A program made the position numbers and the translations under genes. This document shows positions 1 to 8,599 of a DNA stretch of 59,057 nt, in pieces. How positions within the stretch are numbered: the stretch's first letter is position 1; every line of letters begins with the position of its first letter. The stretch is taken from the NCBI RefSeq assembly GCF_016464385.1, contig NZ_JADMLH010000008.1, positions 70,621-129,677 on the forward strand, given 5' to 3'. This stretch comes from Nucisporomicrobium flavum. Lineage in GTDB: Bacteria > Actinomycetota > Actinomycetes > Mycobacteriales > Micromonosporaceae. Under the pieces are notes generated by a model. It did no database searches, was not told the origin of the DNA, and worked only from the letters and a program-made list of their open reading frames with translations.

Positions 1-76
1 GCCGGGGCCGCCCCCCCCCCCGGGGGGGTGGGGGGGGGGGGGGGGCGCCCGCCCCCCCCCCCCCCCCCCCCCCCCC
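1..76. other. G/C homopolymer at window start
   Basis: The first 76 bases are long runs of C and G with almost no A or T and no codon structure. This looks like a low-quality or collapsed contig end, not biology. Nothing is annotated in it. Confidence 0.6.
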
Positions 77-94
77 TCGCCTAAAGTGGCCTGC

Positions 95-1060
95 ATGTCA
101 GTGCAGCAGCGGTTCGGCGAGGGACATCGGATTCTGGTCAGCGGCGGGGCCGGTTTCGTGCCGTCGCATCTCGTCGACGCCCTCCTCGCGCGGGGCTGCA
201 CCGTCGTCGCCATCGACAACTTCGTCACCGGCTCGGCCGAGAACGTCGCGCACCTGGCCTCCGAGCCGCGGTTCACGCTCATCGAGGCCGACGTCACCGA
301 CGGCCTGCCGGCCCACCCCGCGATGACCGAGCGGTTCGACGCGATCCTGCACATGGCGTCCCCGGCCAGCCCGACCGACTTCGCGAAGCTGCCGGTGGAG
401 ATCCTCAAGGTCGGCTCGGCGGGCACGCTGACGCTGCTCGACCGCGCCGTCGCCGACCACGCGCGCTTCCTGATGGCCTCGACCTCCGAGGCGTACGGCG
501 ACCCGGCCGTGCACCCGCAGCCGGAGAGCTACTGGGGCAACGTCAACCCGATCGGCGTCCGCGCCGTCTACGACGAGTCCAAGCGCTTCGCCGAGGCGGC
601 CACCATGGCGTACCACCGCTTCCACGGGCTCGACACGGCCATCGTGCGCATCTTCAACACGTACGGCCCCCGCATGCGGCCGGACGACGGCCGGGCGATC
701 CCCACGTTCATCAGCCAGGCGCTGCGCAACGCCCCGATCACCGTGCACGGCACCGGGACGCAGACCCGCTCGATCACGTACGTCGACGACCTGGTCCGCG
801 GCATCCTGCTGCTGCTGGACTCGACGGAGACCGGGCCGATCAACTGCGGCACCGAGCACGAGCTGACGATGCTGGAGCTCGCCGAGCTGATCGTGAAGCT
901 GGCCGGCAGCGACTCGCGCATCGAGCTCCTCGAGCGTACGGCCGACGACCCGGAGCGGCGCCGCCCCGACCTCACCCTGGCTCGTACGCTGCTGGGCTAC
1001 GAGCCGCAGGTCAGCCCCGAAGAGGGGCTGCGCCGGACGATCGAGTTCTTCGCGAAGTGA
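95..1060 (+). CDS. NAD-dependent epimerase/dehydratase, UDP-glucuronate decarboxylase-like
   Basis: This is a 321-residue extended short-chain dehydrogenase/reductase. The N-terminal dinucleotide-binding loop reads GGAGFVPSHL (about residues 17-26), where most relatives have GGAGFIGSHL, so the third glycine is replaced by proline. The catalytic YxxxK is YDESK (Y159, K163). The stretches STSEAYGDP, ESYWGNVNPIG and FNTYGPRM closely resemble UDP-glucuronate decarboxylases, which convert UDP-glucuronate to UDP-xylose with bound NAD. A dTDP-glucose dehydratase-like activity is the main alternative. The ATG at 95 is preferred over the GTG at 86 because TAAAGT ends 7 bases before it, a leaderless arrangement. 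It stands just upstream of two LCP genes, which fits cell-surface sugar work, although that link is only context. Confidence 0.85.
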   Translation: MSVQQRFGEGHRILVSGGAGFVPSHLVDALLARGCTVVAIDNFVTGSAENVAHLASEPRFTLIEADVTDGLPAHPAMTERFDAILHMASPASPTDFAKLPVEILKVGSAGTLTLLDRAVADHARFLMASTSEAYGDPAVHPQPESYWGNVNPIGVRAVYDESKRFAEAATMAYHRFHGLDTAIVRIFNTYGPRMRPDDGRAIPTFISQALRNAPITVHGTGTQTRSITYVDDLVRGILLLLDSTETGPINCGTEHELTMLELAELIVKLAGSDSRIELLERTADDPERRRPDLTLARTLLGYEPQVSPEEGLRRTIEFFAK

Positions 1061-1086
1061 GCAATCCGCCGCAGTAGTGAACGTTT

Positions 1087-1116
1087 CACGAACGGTAATT
1101 GTCTCCCACGTTCGTG
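1087..1116. promoter_or_regulatory. Inverted repeat CACGAACG-N14-CGTTCGTG
   Basis: Perfect 8-bp arms flank an A/T-containing 14-base spacer. It lies 27 bases after the epimerase stop and about 43 bases before the -10-like TAACCT of the LCP gene. It could be an operator for the LCP gene or a weak terminator for the epimerase; no T-run follows. Confidence 0.35.
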
Positions 1117-1170
1117 CCGAGCCGGTGTGGATGCACGGTTTGCGTCGATCCCGGCTCGTAACCTGAACTC

Positions 1171-2514
1171 ATGTCTGCGATCTCGTCCCCTTGGGGTAGC
1201 CCCGCCGGCCGGGCTTCGGTGCCGGGATCGATGGGTATGCCTGGCGTCATGAACCGCGCCTCGATACCCGGCTCCTCCGGTCGAGTGGGCACCAGCCGTC
1301 CCGGCTCCGGCCGCGCGTACGGCGACCGCCCCGCTGCCGGCACGGGCCGCGCGTACGGGGGCAGCGACCGCCCCGCCGGACGCTCGTACAGCGACGGCGG
1401 GGACGACTGGCCGCCGCGCGGCGCCGGCGGCGGACCGGGTGGCCCCTCGGGACCGCCGCGGGGACCGGGTGGCGGACGGCCCGGCGGGCGCCCGTACAAG
1501 GGCCGGCGCAAGCCGCGATGGGGCCGCATCGCCCTGGTCGCCGGCGCCGCCGTGCTGGTGCTGGGCCTCGTCGCCGGCATCTCGCTGTACGGCTACGCCA
1601 ACGGGCTGAACGGCGACCTGAAGCGCACCGACGCGTTCTCCGACCTGACGAAAGGCCGGCCGGTCAAGACCGTCGACGGGGCGCTGAACATCCTGCTGGT
1701 CGGCAGCGACTCGCGGGACCCGGACGCCTCCAAGGACACGACGAACGCCTGGCGCGCGGACACGCTGATCGTCATGCACATCCCGGCGGACCACAAATCC
1801 GCCCAGCTGGTGTCGATCCCCCGTGACCTGTGGGTGCAGATCCCGTCCGCGAACGACGCCGACTGCAGCAGCGGCAGCCGAGCCAAGATCAACGCGGCGT
1901 TCGCCTTCGGCGGCCTGCCCCGCGCCGTCCGTACGGTCGAGTGCATGACCGACGTGCACCTGGACCACGTGCTCGCGATCGACTTCGGCGGCTTCAAGGA
2001 GGTCACCGACGCGCTCGGCGGCGTGGACCTGAAGGTGGAGCAGTCCATCACCTCGATCCACAAGCCGCACCGCAAGTTCACCAAGGGCACCATGCACATG
2101 AACGGCACCGAGGCGCTCGACTGGATCCGGCAGCGCAAGCAGTTCCCGCAGGGTGACTTCGCCCGGATGCGGCACCAGCAGGAGTTCCTCAAGGCGCTGA
2201 TGGACAAGGCGGCCGGCACCGGCACGCTGACCAACCCGGCGAAGCTGAACAGCTTCCTCAAGGCGGTCACCAACGCCATCACCGCCGACCAGGACTTCTC
2301 GCTCACCGACATGGCTCTGCAGTTCCGCAGCCTGCGCGGCGAGAACCTCACCTTCATCACCAGCCCCAACAAGGGCAGCGAGACCATCGCGGGACAGAGC
2401 GTCGTCGTCTCCGACCGGGAGAAGGCTTTGGCTATGTACAAGGCGATCGCTGCCGACAAGATGGGCGAGTGGATGGCGGCGAACAACCCGAAATCGGCGC
2501 AGTCCGGCGGCTGA
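1171..2514 (+). CDS. LytR-CpsA-Psr (LCP) family cell-wall glycopolymer ligase
   Basis: The 447-residue protein has a long Gly/Pro/Arg-rich cytoplasmic tail (about 1-115), one membrane segment (about 120-140) and an extracellular LCP domain. Visible LCP signatures are NILLVGSDSRD (about 173), RADTLIVMHI, VSIPRDLWV (about 214), IDFGGFKEVTDALGGVDL, and GTEALDWIRQRK with a following DFARMRHQQEFL. LCP proteins transfer undecaprenyl-phosphate-linked polymers such as arabinogalactan or teichoic acids onto peptidoglycan. TAACCT ends 6 bases before the ATG, suggesting a leaderless transcript. A second LCP gene follows after a hairpin, so the two are probably separate units. The exact polymer cannot be told from sequence. 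Confidence 0.92.
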   Translation: MSAISSPWGSPAGRASVPGSMGMPGVMNRASIPGSSGRVGTSRPGSGRAYGDRPAAGTGRAYGGSDRPAGRSYSDGGDDWPPRGAGGGPGGPSGPPRGPGGGRPGGRPYKGRRKPRWGRIALVAGAAVLVLGLVAGISLYGYANGLNGDLKRTDAFSDLTKGRPVKTVDGALNILLVGSDSRDPDASKDTTNAWRADTLIVMHIPADHKSAQLVSIPRDLWVQIPSANDADCSSGSRAKINAAFAFGGLPRAVRTVECMTDVHLDHVLAIDFGGFKEVTDALGGVDLKVEQSITSIHKPHRKFTKGTMHMNGTEALDWIRQRKQFPQGDFARMRHQQEFLKALMDKAAGTGTLTNPAKLNSFLKAVTNAITADQDFSLTDMALQFRSLRGENLTFITSPNKGSETIAGQSVVVSDREKALAMYKAIAADKMGEWMAANNPKSAQSGG

Positions 2515-2530
2515 TCTCCCAAAAATCGGT

Positions 2531-2572
2531 CAAACGGCGCGGGTCGGTATCAATGGCCACCCGCGCCGTTTG
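2531..2572 (+). terminator. Perfect 14-bp hairpin between the two LCP genes
   Basis: Arms CAAACGGCGCGGGT and its exact complement are separated by 14 bases, starting 17 bases after the first LCP stop codon. There is no clear T-run, as is common in actinomycete terminators. Confidence 0.7.
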
Positions 2573-2680
2573 CATGAACGCAGGGTGTCACGGACCTGAA
2601 ACTCTCAAGGCCTCGCACGAGATCGAAGTTGAACGTACAGTGACATCCGCCGTTGGCCCCTAGCGCGCTTGGGAGAGCAG

Positions 2681-3868
2681 ATGACCGTCCAAACCACCCG
2701 GCGTCCGTCGTCGCCGGAGCGGGACGGCAGTCGTACTCCCCCACGCAGCACCCGGCCGTCCGTGGCGCCGCCCAAACCCAAGAAGCGCAAGGACCCGATG
2801 TGGGCGAAGCTCACCGTCGTCTTCGGCGCGGTGCTGATGATGGGCAGCGGTGCGGGCATCGCGGGCACCAAGTGGCTGGTCAGCAACGCCACCGACGCGG
2901 TCACCCAGGAGAACCTGCTCGGCGGCAACCAGAAGGGCACGGCCGAGGGCGGCGGCGACATCAAGGGCCCGATCGACATCCTGCTGATGGGTGTCGACGC
3001 GCGGAAGCGCTGGGCGGTCGACGACCTGCGCTCCGACACGATCATCGCGCTGCACATCCCGGCCAGCCACGACCAGGCGTACCTGGTGTCGATCCCGCGG
3101 GACACGGAGATGCAGGTCCCGGCGTTCCCCAAGGCGAAGTACGCGGGCGGCACCGCCAAGGCCACCGAGGTGTTCTTCCACGGCGCGCAGAACGGCGGCG
3201 GCTGGGCGGGCGGCGCGCAGCTCATGGCGCAGACCATCAAGGCCAACACCGGGATGACCTTCGACGGCGCGGCGATCATCGACTTCAACGGCTTCAAGAG
3301 CGTGATCGACGCGCTCAAGGGCGTACACATGTGCGTCGACCAGGAGGTCAAGTCGCACCACATGCAGATCGTCAACGGCAAGCCGATGTACCTGGCCGAG
3401 GCCCGCAAGACCGCCGGCACCCACGAGCCGGTCGTGCACAAGAAGGGCTGCCGGGACATGGAGGGCTGGGAGGCCCTCGACTACGCCCGCCAGCGGTACG
3501 GCCTCAAGAACGGCGACTACGACCGCCAGCGCCACCAGCAGCAGCTGATCAAGGCGATCGCCAAGAAGGCGGCGAGCAGCGGCGTGCTGACCAACCCGCT
3601 CAAGGTGAACAGCCTCATCAAGGCGGCGGGCAAGGCGTTCGTGCTGGACACCGGCAACGTTCCGGTCATCGACTTCATCTTCGCGCTCAAGGGCGTCGCG
3701 GCCAACGACATGGTGCTGCTGCGGACCAACAACGGCACGTTCGCCGGCAACGGCAACGGCCGGGAGACGATCACGCCGAAGAGCATGGAGATGTACAAGG
3801 CGGTCCGGCAGGACAAGCTCTCGCAGTTCATCCTGGCCAACCCGGACGTCGTCGCCAACGAGAAGTAG
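2681..3868 (+). CDS. LytR-CpsA-Psr (LCP) family protein, second copy
   Basis: This 395-residue LCP protein has a short basic N-terminus, a membrane segment (about 44-67) and an LCP domain with DILLMGVDARKRW (about 100), RSDTIIALHI, VSIPRDTEM, IDFNGFKSVIDALKGV and EALDYARQRYGLKNGDYDRQRHQQQ. It is a clear paralogue of the preceding gene, with a shorter proline-poor tail. The ATG at 2681 is chosen because GGGAGAG lies just upstream; a TTG at 2669 would add four residues. Expected role: attaching secondary polymers to peptidoglycan outside the membrane. Sixteen bases separate it from the rhodanese gene, which has its own -10-like sequence. Confidence 0.92.
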   Translation: MTVQTTRRPSSPERDGSRTPPRSTRPSVAPPKPKKRKDPMWAKLTVVFGAVLMMGSGAGIAGTKWLVSNATDAVTQENLLGGNQKGTAEGGGDIKGPIDILLMGVDARKRWAVDDLRSDTIIALHIPASHDQAYLVSIPRDTEMQVPAFPKAKYAGGTAKATEVFFHGAQNGGGWAGGAQLMAQTIKANTGMTFDGAAIIDFNGFKSVIDALKGVHMCVDQEVKSHHMQIVNGKPMYLAEARKTAGTHEPVVHKKGCRDMEGWEALDYARQRYGLKNGDYDRQRHQQQLIKAIAKKAASSGVLTNPLKVNSLIKAAGKAFVLDTGNVPVIDFIFALKGVAANDMVLLRTNNGTFAGNGNGRETITPKSMEMYKAVRQDKLSQFILANPDVVANEK

Positions 3869-3883
3869 TTCTACGCTGGTGTT

Positions 3884-4219
3884 GTGTTCGGACCCCAGGT
3901 ACCCAGCGTGACCCCGGCGCAGGTCGAGCCGTCGGCCTATCTGCTCGACGTGCGCGAGCCCGACGAGTGGCAGGCGGGCCATGCCCCGCACGCCCACCAC
4001 CTCCCGATGATGGAGGTGCCGGCGCGGATCGCGGAGATCCCCACCGACACCGAGGTCGTCGTGGTGTGCCGCTCCGGCGGCCGCTCCGGCCAGGTCGTCT
4101 CCTACCTCATGGGCAACGGCTGGGACAACGTGCGCAACCTCGACGGCGGCATGCACGCCTGGGCCGCCGCGGGCCGCGAGGTCGTCAGTGAGAACGGTCA
4201 GCCGGCCCACGTCCTGTGA
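3884..4219 (+). CDS. Rhodanese-like domain protein
   Basis: This is a single-domain rhodanese of 111 residues. YLLDVREPDEWQAGHAP is the typical CH2A-like start, and the active-site loop is CRSGGRS with Cys62 as the likely persulfide carrier, followed by LDGGMHAW near the C-terminus. Such small cytoplasmic rhodaneses move sulfane sulfur or act in redox sensing; the acceptor is unknown. The GTG start sits 6 bases after TACGCT, a leaderless pattern. Its stop overlaps the GTG of the next gene (GTGA), so the two are translationally coupled. Confidence 0.9.
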   Translation: MFGPQVPSVTPAQVEPSAYLLDVREPDEWQAGHAPHAHHLPMMEVPARIAEIPTDTEVVVVCRSGGRSGQVVSYLMGNGWDNVRNLDGGMHAWAAAGREVVSENGQPAHVL

Positions 4220-5019
4220 GACCCGCGCGTCCCCTGGTCTTCGCACACCGCGGCGGCGCGGACGCGCTGCCCGAGCACACGCTGGCCGCGTACCTTCGGG
4301 CACTTGCCGACGGCGCCGACGGCGTGGAATGCGACGTCCGGCTGACCCGTGACGGTCATCTGGTCTGCGTCCACGACCGGCGGCTGAACCGGACGAGCAA
4401 CGGCACCGGACGGGTGAGCAGGAAGACCCTCGCCGAGCTGGACGAGCTCGACTTCGGCTCCTGGCACGCCGCCGCGGCGGACGTGGCCGAGGAGGAGCTG
4501 GCCGAGCACACCCGGCTGTTGACCCTGGACCGGCTGCTCCAGGCGTTGTGCGAGCGCAACCGGCCGGTCCGGCTGCTCATCGAGACGAAACACCCGTCGC
4601 GGTACGGCGCCGAGGTGGAACGCAAGCTGGTGGAGACGCTGCGCCGGTACGGGCTGCTGGAACCGTCGCCGGCTGTGCCCGTACGGGTGACAGTCATGTC
4701 CTTCGCCGCGCTCGCCCTGCGCCGGATCCGCGCGCTCGCCCCCACCATCCCCACCGTCTACCTCCTGGAGATCCTGCCTCCGGGGGTCAGCCGGGGGCGG
4801 CTGCCGTTCGGCGCCCGCATCGCCGGGCCGGGCGTCGGACTGGTCCGGTCCCGCCGCAACCTCATCCCGACGCTGCGCGCCGCGGGACTGCAGACGTACG
4901 TGTGGACCGTGAACGAGGAGCGCGATCTCGACATGGTGCTCGCGGCCGGGGCGGACGGCATCATCACCGACCGCCCCGGGTTCGTGATCGAACGCCTGGA
5001 AAGCGCACGGCCGGTGTGA
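4216..5019 (+). CDS. Glycerophosphodiester phosphodiesterase family protein
   Basis: The 267-residue protein has the GDPD TIM-barrel signature. HRGG is at residues 11-14, PEHTLAAY follows, VECDV supplies the metal ligands E38 and D40, and VHDRRLNRTSNG contains the catalytic H53. The C-terminal YVWTVNEERDLDMVLAAGADGIITDRP is typical of the family. It should hydrolyse glycerophosphodiesters to glycerol-3-phosphate and an alcohol. No signal peptide is visible, so a cytoplasmic location is likely. It overlaps the rhodanese stop by 4 bases, implying co-transcription, though no functional link is obvious. Confidence 0.92.
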   Translation: MRPARPLVFAHRGGADALPEHTLAAYLRALADGADGVECDVRLTRDGHLVCVHDRRLNRTSNGTGRVSRKTLAELDELDFGSWHAAAADVAEEELAEHTRLLTLDRLLQALCERNRPVRLLIETKHPSRYGAEVERKLVETLRRYGLLEPSPAVPVRVTVMSFAALALRRIRALAPTIPTVYLLEILPPGVSRGRLPFGARIAGPGVGLVRSRRNLIPTLRAAGLQTYVWTVNEERDLDMVLAAGADGIITDRPGFVIERLESARPV

Positions 5020-5104
5020 CACGGGACACTCCGAGCCCGATCAGCGACAAGATCCACACTCTCCGCTCTGCCCAAACCCCCGGAAGCGAGGCACACTCGC
5101 AGAC

Positions 5105-6325
5105 ATGCCGGATGGACCCGACTACATCGCGCTGGCGCGGGGGCAGCTCGCGCTCCTGAGACGGATCGACACGGGCGAGACCGGCCTCGCCGCCCTGCAG
5201 CACGTCGTCCGGCTCGCGCTGGACGTGCTCGGCGGCAGCGGCGCCGGTTTCGCCGAGTGCGGTGCCGGTCACGGCCGCATCATCGCGGGCGCGGGCGACT
5301 GCGAGCACGCCCTGGGCCGCCGGGTCGACCACGACCGGCTGACCGGCGACGGCGCCGCCTACCTGCCGGTCGAGCCGGCCGGGGACGGCACCGGCACGGC
5401 CCACCTGCTCATCACGCGCTGCACGGTCGGCGATGTGCTCATCGGCTTCCTGTACGTCGCCTACACCGAGCCCGGCGCCGCGCCCGGCCCCGAGCACCAC
5501 ACGGTCCTCGACCTGCTCGCCGCGCACGCCTCCCACCTCTACGGCGACCGCGCCGGCCTGCCAGTCCACGGCGACAGCCCGGAGACGACCGGCGCCTGGC
5601 TCACCCCGGCTGGCGGTCCGCAGTCCCCGGCCGCCGCGAAACGCACGCACGAGGACCGCGACCTGTTCGTGGCGGTGACCAGCCACGAGCTGCGGACGCC
5701 GGTCACGGTCATCAAGGGGTACGCGGACACGCTGACCAACCACTGGGAGTCGCTCGGCGAGGCTGGGCGCCGGGAGGCCGTACGCGTCGTCGGCGCCCGC
5801 GCCGGTGAGCTCGCCCGCCTGGTCGACCGGCTGCTCTCGGCCACCAGCGACGACGGGGGGACCGGCGGCTCCCCGCCCGGCCCGTTCGACCTCGTGGACG
5901 CGCTGCGGGCGGCGGTGGCGGAGCTCCCCGAGGACCTGCGCCGCCGGCTCGTCGCGGAGCTCCCCGGCGAGCTGCCCAAGGCCTTCGGCGACCGGGAGTC
6001 GCTCGCCACGATCCTCACCGAGCTGGCCACCAACGCGGACAAGTACTCGCCGGCCGACACCGAGGTGACCGTGACCGCGGCCGCCGACGACTCGACGGTC
6101 ACGTTCCGGGTCGCCGACCGCGGCATCGGCGTCGGTCCGGAGGACGTCGAGCGGGCGTTCGAGCGCTACTGGCAGGGCGACCCGGACGCCGACGGGCGCA
6201 ACCCGGGCGCCGGCCTCGGGCTGTACCTCGTCCGCCGCATCGTGGAACGCCAGCGCGGCTGGGTGTCGCTGCGCCCGCGCGACGGCGGGGGCACGGTCGC
6301 CGAGGTCAGCCTGCCGCGGGCGTGA
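5105..6325 (+). CDS. GAF-domain sensor histidine kinase
   Basis: The 406-residue protein has a GAF-like sensory region (about 20-150), a HisKA dimerisation segment with FVAVTSHELRTPVTVIKGY (phospho-acceptor His194), and an ATPase domain with the N box LATNADKYSP, DRGIGVG and GAGLGLYLVRRIV. No membrane helix is seen, so it should be a soluble kinase sensing an intracellular ligand or redox state through GAF. No response regulator is adjacent, making it an orphan kinase in this window. CACACT lies 7 bases before the ATG, a weak match to the leaderless pattern. Confidence 0.92.
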   Translation: MPDGPDYIALARGQLALLRRIDTGETGLAALQHVVRLALDVLGGSGAGFAECGAGHGRIIAGAGDCEHALGRRVDHDRLTGDGAAYLPVEPAGDGTGTAHLLITRCTVGDVLIGFLYVAYTEPGAAPGPEHHTVLDLLAAHASHLYGDRAGLPVHGDSPETTGAWLTPAGGPQSPAAAKRTHEDRDLFVAVTSHELRTPVTVIKGYADTLTNHWESLGEAGRREAVRVVGARAGELARLVDRLLSATSDDGGTGGSPPGPFDLVDALRAAVAELPEDLRRRLVAELPGELPKAFGDRESLATILTELATNADKYSPADTEVTVTAAADDSTVTFRVADRGIGVGPEDVERAFERYWQGDPDADGRNPGAGLGLYLVRRIVERQRGWVSLRPRDGGGTVAEVSLPRA

Positions 6326-6392
6326 AGATCGATGTGGACACGGGTGGCCCGCGTCACCCGCGGCGGCCCGATACCGCCTAGGGTGGTTCGTC

Positions 6393-7280
6393 GTGAGCAA
6401 GCGTCGAAAGAACCCCCGGGGCGCCGCCGACGCGGCGCCCAAGCGCCAGAAGGTGCGTGACGTCTTCGTCGCCCGGCCGTTCGAGGGCCTGGCCGACGAG
6501 ACCGAGTGGATCGCGCTGCGGGAACTCGTCCCGGCCGCCTCCGCGCCGCTGACCCTCAAGCCGGAGATCATCGAGGAGTACGGCGACCGCCCGGTCACGC
6601 TCTCCACGGTGCTGCCGATGGCGTGGCCGGCCATGACCCGCCAGGACGGCCGCGTCTTCGTCGGCCTCCAGCGCCACCTGCAGTCCGGTGACGTGTCCCG
6701 GGACGTCGCGGAGGCCATCCTGTGCGCGCTGCGTACCCAGCCCGGTGACACCGTCGCGGTTCCCGCGCTGCCCGGCGAGGGTCCCCGCCTGCAGGACATC
6801 CTCGAGGACGGCCCGCTCGACATCAGCATGCACGAGGGCTTCGAGTACTGGCTCGACGCCGAGCAGGCCGAGGACGCCAACGTGAAGGCGTCCCTCGAGC
6901 GGGCGAACGCGTCGATCTACCCGACCGTACGGATGTCCGCGGCGCACGCGGCGTACTGGTGCCGGGTGCCGGACAAGGCGCACGTGCGCTGGGTCCTGGC
7001 CGACCCGGAGGACGCGGCGCTGGACGCGCTGGCCCGCCTGTCGGCCGCGGGTGACCTGCTGCTCGGCGAGGACACGAAGTTCGCCGGCATGTTCCGCGCG
7101 CACGGGCTGCTCGTGCCGGTGTGGGACGTCCCGGGCGAGCCGGAGGCCGGCGACTGGGAGGCGCCGCTCGCCGACTTCGCCAAGCGGTACGCCGACACCC
7201 TCGCCGAAACCGCCCCGCTCGACGCCGCCGCGCGCCGCGCCAAGCAGGGCCTGGTCGGCCGCCAGCTCACGCTGCGCTGA
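6393..7280 (+). CDS. DUF5926 family protein
   Basis: The 295-residue cytoplasmic protein starts with a short basic tail (KRRKNPRGAADAAPKRQK) followed by VRDVFVARPFEGLADETEWIALRE. This matches my recollection of the actinobacterial DUF5926 family, which has no known function. There are no membrane segments and no catalytic motif I recognise. The GTG start lies 8 bases after TAGGGT. A strong hairpin closes the transcript downstream. Confidence 0.8.
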   Translation: MSKRRKNPRGAADAAPKRQKVRDVFVARPFEGLADETEWIALRELVPAASAPLTLKPEIIEEYGDRPVTLSTVLPMAWPAMTRQDGRVFVGLQRHLQSGDVSRDVAEAILCALRTQPGDTVAVPALPGEGPRLQDILEDGPLDISMHEGFEYWLDAEQAEDANVKASLERANASIYPTVRMSAAHAAYWCRVPDKAHVRWVLADPEDAALDALARLSAAGDLLLGEDTKFAGMFRAHGLLVPVWDVPGEPEAGDWEAPLADFAKRYADTLAETAPLDAAARRAKQGLVGRQLTLR

Positions 7281-7296
7281 CCAGCCGGAACATCCG

Positions 7297-7332
7297 ATCG
7301 CCCGTCGCGACCTCCGGGTCGCGGCGGGCGAT
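7297..7332 (+). terminator. Hairpin after the DUF5926 gene
   Basis: A 16-bp stem with one mismatch (ATCGCCCGTCGCGACC and its partner) and a 4-base loop TCCG begins 16 bases after the stop. No T-run follows; it resembles actinomycete terminators. Confidence 0.75.
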
Positions 7333-7394
7333 TGCCGTGCGGGGGCTCTGCCCACTTTGGCCTTCTAGACGCCATCCGGCGGAACAGGGTAACC

Positions 7395-7523
7395 GTGAAG
7401 ATGGCATTCATCCCCACTCATTCCGATTTCTATCCGGGTCTTCGGCTTGCTGGACTACCGGGTCAATCACCTACGGTCTTCCTCTAGAAGCCCCGCGGAA
7501 CCCTTGCCGAAGGCGCGGTTGAC
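7395..7523 (+). repeat. Duplicated upstream element, copy A
   Basis: Bases 7395-7477 match 10001-10083 at about 67 of 83 positions (counted by eye), including an identical 23-base block (7403-7425) and an identical TACCGGGTCAA (7456-7466) at the same spacing. Weaker similarity at fixed spacing continues to about 7523 (TTGCCG at 7504 against 10110). In copy B the downstream part is the 5' end of a NERD-like gene; here the matching ATG is GCG. It may be a shared promoter, an RNA leader, or the remnant of a duplication. Confidence 0.75.
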
Positions 7524-7623
7524 CTCGCGCCGACGCGCAAGGAGCGACACCCGCACAGCCCGCGGATGCCGCCCCAGTGATCCTCGCGGGGAAGCCCGTC
7601 AAAGCCCACACCGGAGGTTCCGC

Positions 7624-7788
7624 TTGACCGTAACAAGGGCACGAAGACCGGACAACGGAGAGTCCCCGCAGCCCCGGACCGCCGCGATGACGGCGGTGCG
7701 ATTAATGAATGCGGCCAGAGGGGTCCTTCTCGCCGCCGCCGCGCTGACGGCCGCTGTCACCACCCTCCTCCAGCTGTTGAACAAATGA
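7624..7788 (+). CDS. Small single-membrane-segment protein (putative)
   Basis: This is a 54-residue frame with a TTG start placed 6 bases after a good GGAGG. The protein has a basic N-terminal half and a hydrophobic C-terminal segment (about 33-52: GVLLAAAALTAAVTTLLQLL). An internal ATG at 7687 would leave only the membrane part. It ends 1 base before a possible ATG of the GH16-like gene. I do not recognise a family. The ribosome site and membrane-like end support a real gene; the short length and uncommon start do not. Confidence 0.45.
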   Translation: MTVTRARRPDNGESPQPRTAAMTAVRLMNAARGVLLAAAALTAAVTTLLQLLNK

Positions 7789-7867
7789 CATGACGGGCCG
7801 GCGCCTCACCGCGCCGGTCCGTCGACCGCTCACGACATCGCCGGACGATGCCGCTACATTCGGCGGG

Positions 7868-8599
7868 ATGGAGGACCTGTTCGGCGGGCGGGAGCTCGAC
7901 CGGGACGTGTGGCTGCCGTACTACCTGCCGCATTGGAGTTCGCGGGAGGCGTCGGCAGCCACCTACCGGGTGCGCGGCGGCGAGTTGACGTTGAGCATCC
8001 CGCCGGAGCAGGGCCTGTGGTGCGAGGGTACGCACGCCGAACCGCTGCGGGTCTCGGCGGTGCAGAGTGCGAGCTTCTCCGGGCCGGTGGGCAGTCCCGT
8101 CGGCGGCCAGCCGTTCCGCGAGGGGCTGCTGGTCGCCACGGAGGAGCCCGGCTTCTTCGGGTACACGCCGCTCTACGGGCACGTCGAGGTGCGGGCCCGG
8201 GGCATCGTGACGCCGCGGTCCATGGTCGCGTTCTGGATGTCCGGGATCGAGGACAAACCCCATCATTCCGGCGAGATCTGCGTGATGGAGATCTTCGGTT
8301 CCTCCGTACGGGACGGCTCGTGCGAGGTCGGCATGGGGCTGCACAGGTTCCGCGACCCCGGCCTCACCGAGGACTGGGCGGCGCCGCGCCTCGACATCGA
8401 CGTCGCGGAGTTCCACACGTACGGCGTCGACTGGGCGCCCGGCTCGCTCTCCTTCACGGTCGACGGCGAGGTCGTCAAGCGCGTCGGCCAGTCACCGAAC
8501 TACCCGATGCAGCTGATGCTCGCCGTCTTCGACTTTCCCGCGAAGGGCGGTCCGGCGGCCGTTCCCGAGCTCATCGTGTCGCACGTGCGGGGGGACTGA
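7868..8599 (+). CDS. Glycoside hydrolase family 16-like protein
   Basis: The 243-residue protein has a concanavalin A-like/GH16 fold pattern: ELDRDVWLPYYLPHWSS at the start, LYGHVEVRARG, MVAFWMSGIEDKPHHSGEICVMEIFG, HTYGVDWAPGSLSFTVDG, and a final PMQLMLAVFDFP. In GH16 the catalytic signature is ExDxxE; here it reads EICVME, keeping both glutamates but replacing the aspartate with Cys. No signal peptide is seen, so the protein may be cytoplasmic, unlike most GH16 enzymes. The ATG at 7868 is chosen because TACATT ends 7 bases upstream; an in-frame ATG at 7790 would add 26 residues unlike the family. The 3' end overlaps the converging arginine deiminase gene by 29 bases. Confidence 0.75.
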   Translation: MEDLFGGRELDRDVWLPYYLPHWSSREASAATYRVRGGELTLSIPPEQGLWCEGTHAEPLRVSAVQSASFSGPVGSPVGGQPFREGLLVATEEPGFFGYTPLYGHVEVRARGIVTPRSMVAFWMSGIEDKPHHSGEICVMEIFGSSVRDGSCEVGMGLHRFRDPGLTEDWAAPRLDIDVAEFHTYGVDWAPGSLSFTVDGEVVKRVGQSPNYPMQLMLAVFDFPAKGGPAAVPELIVSHVRGD

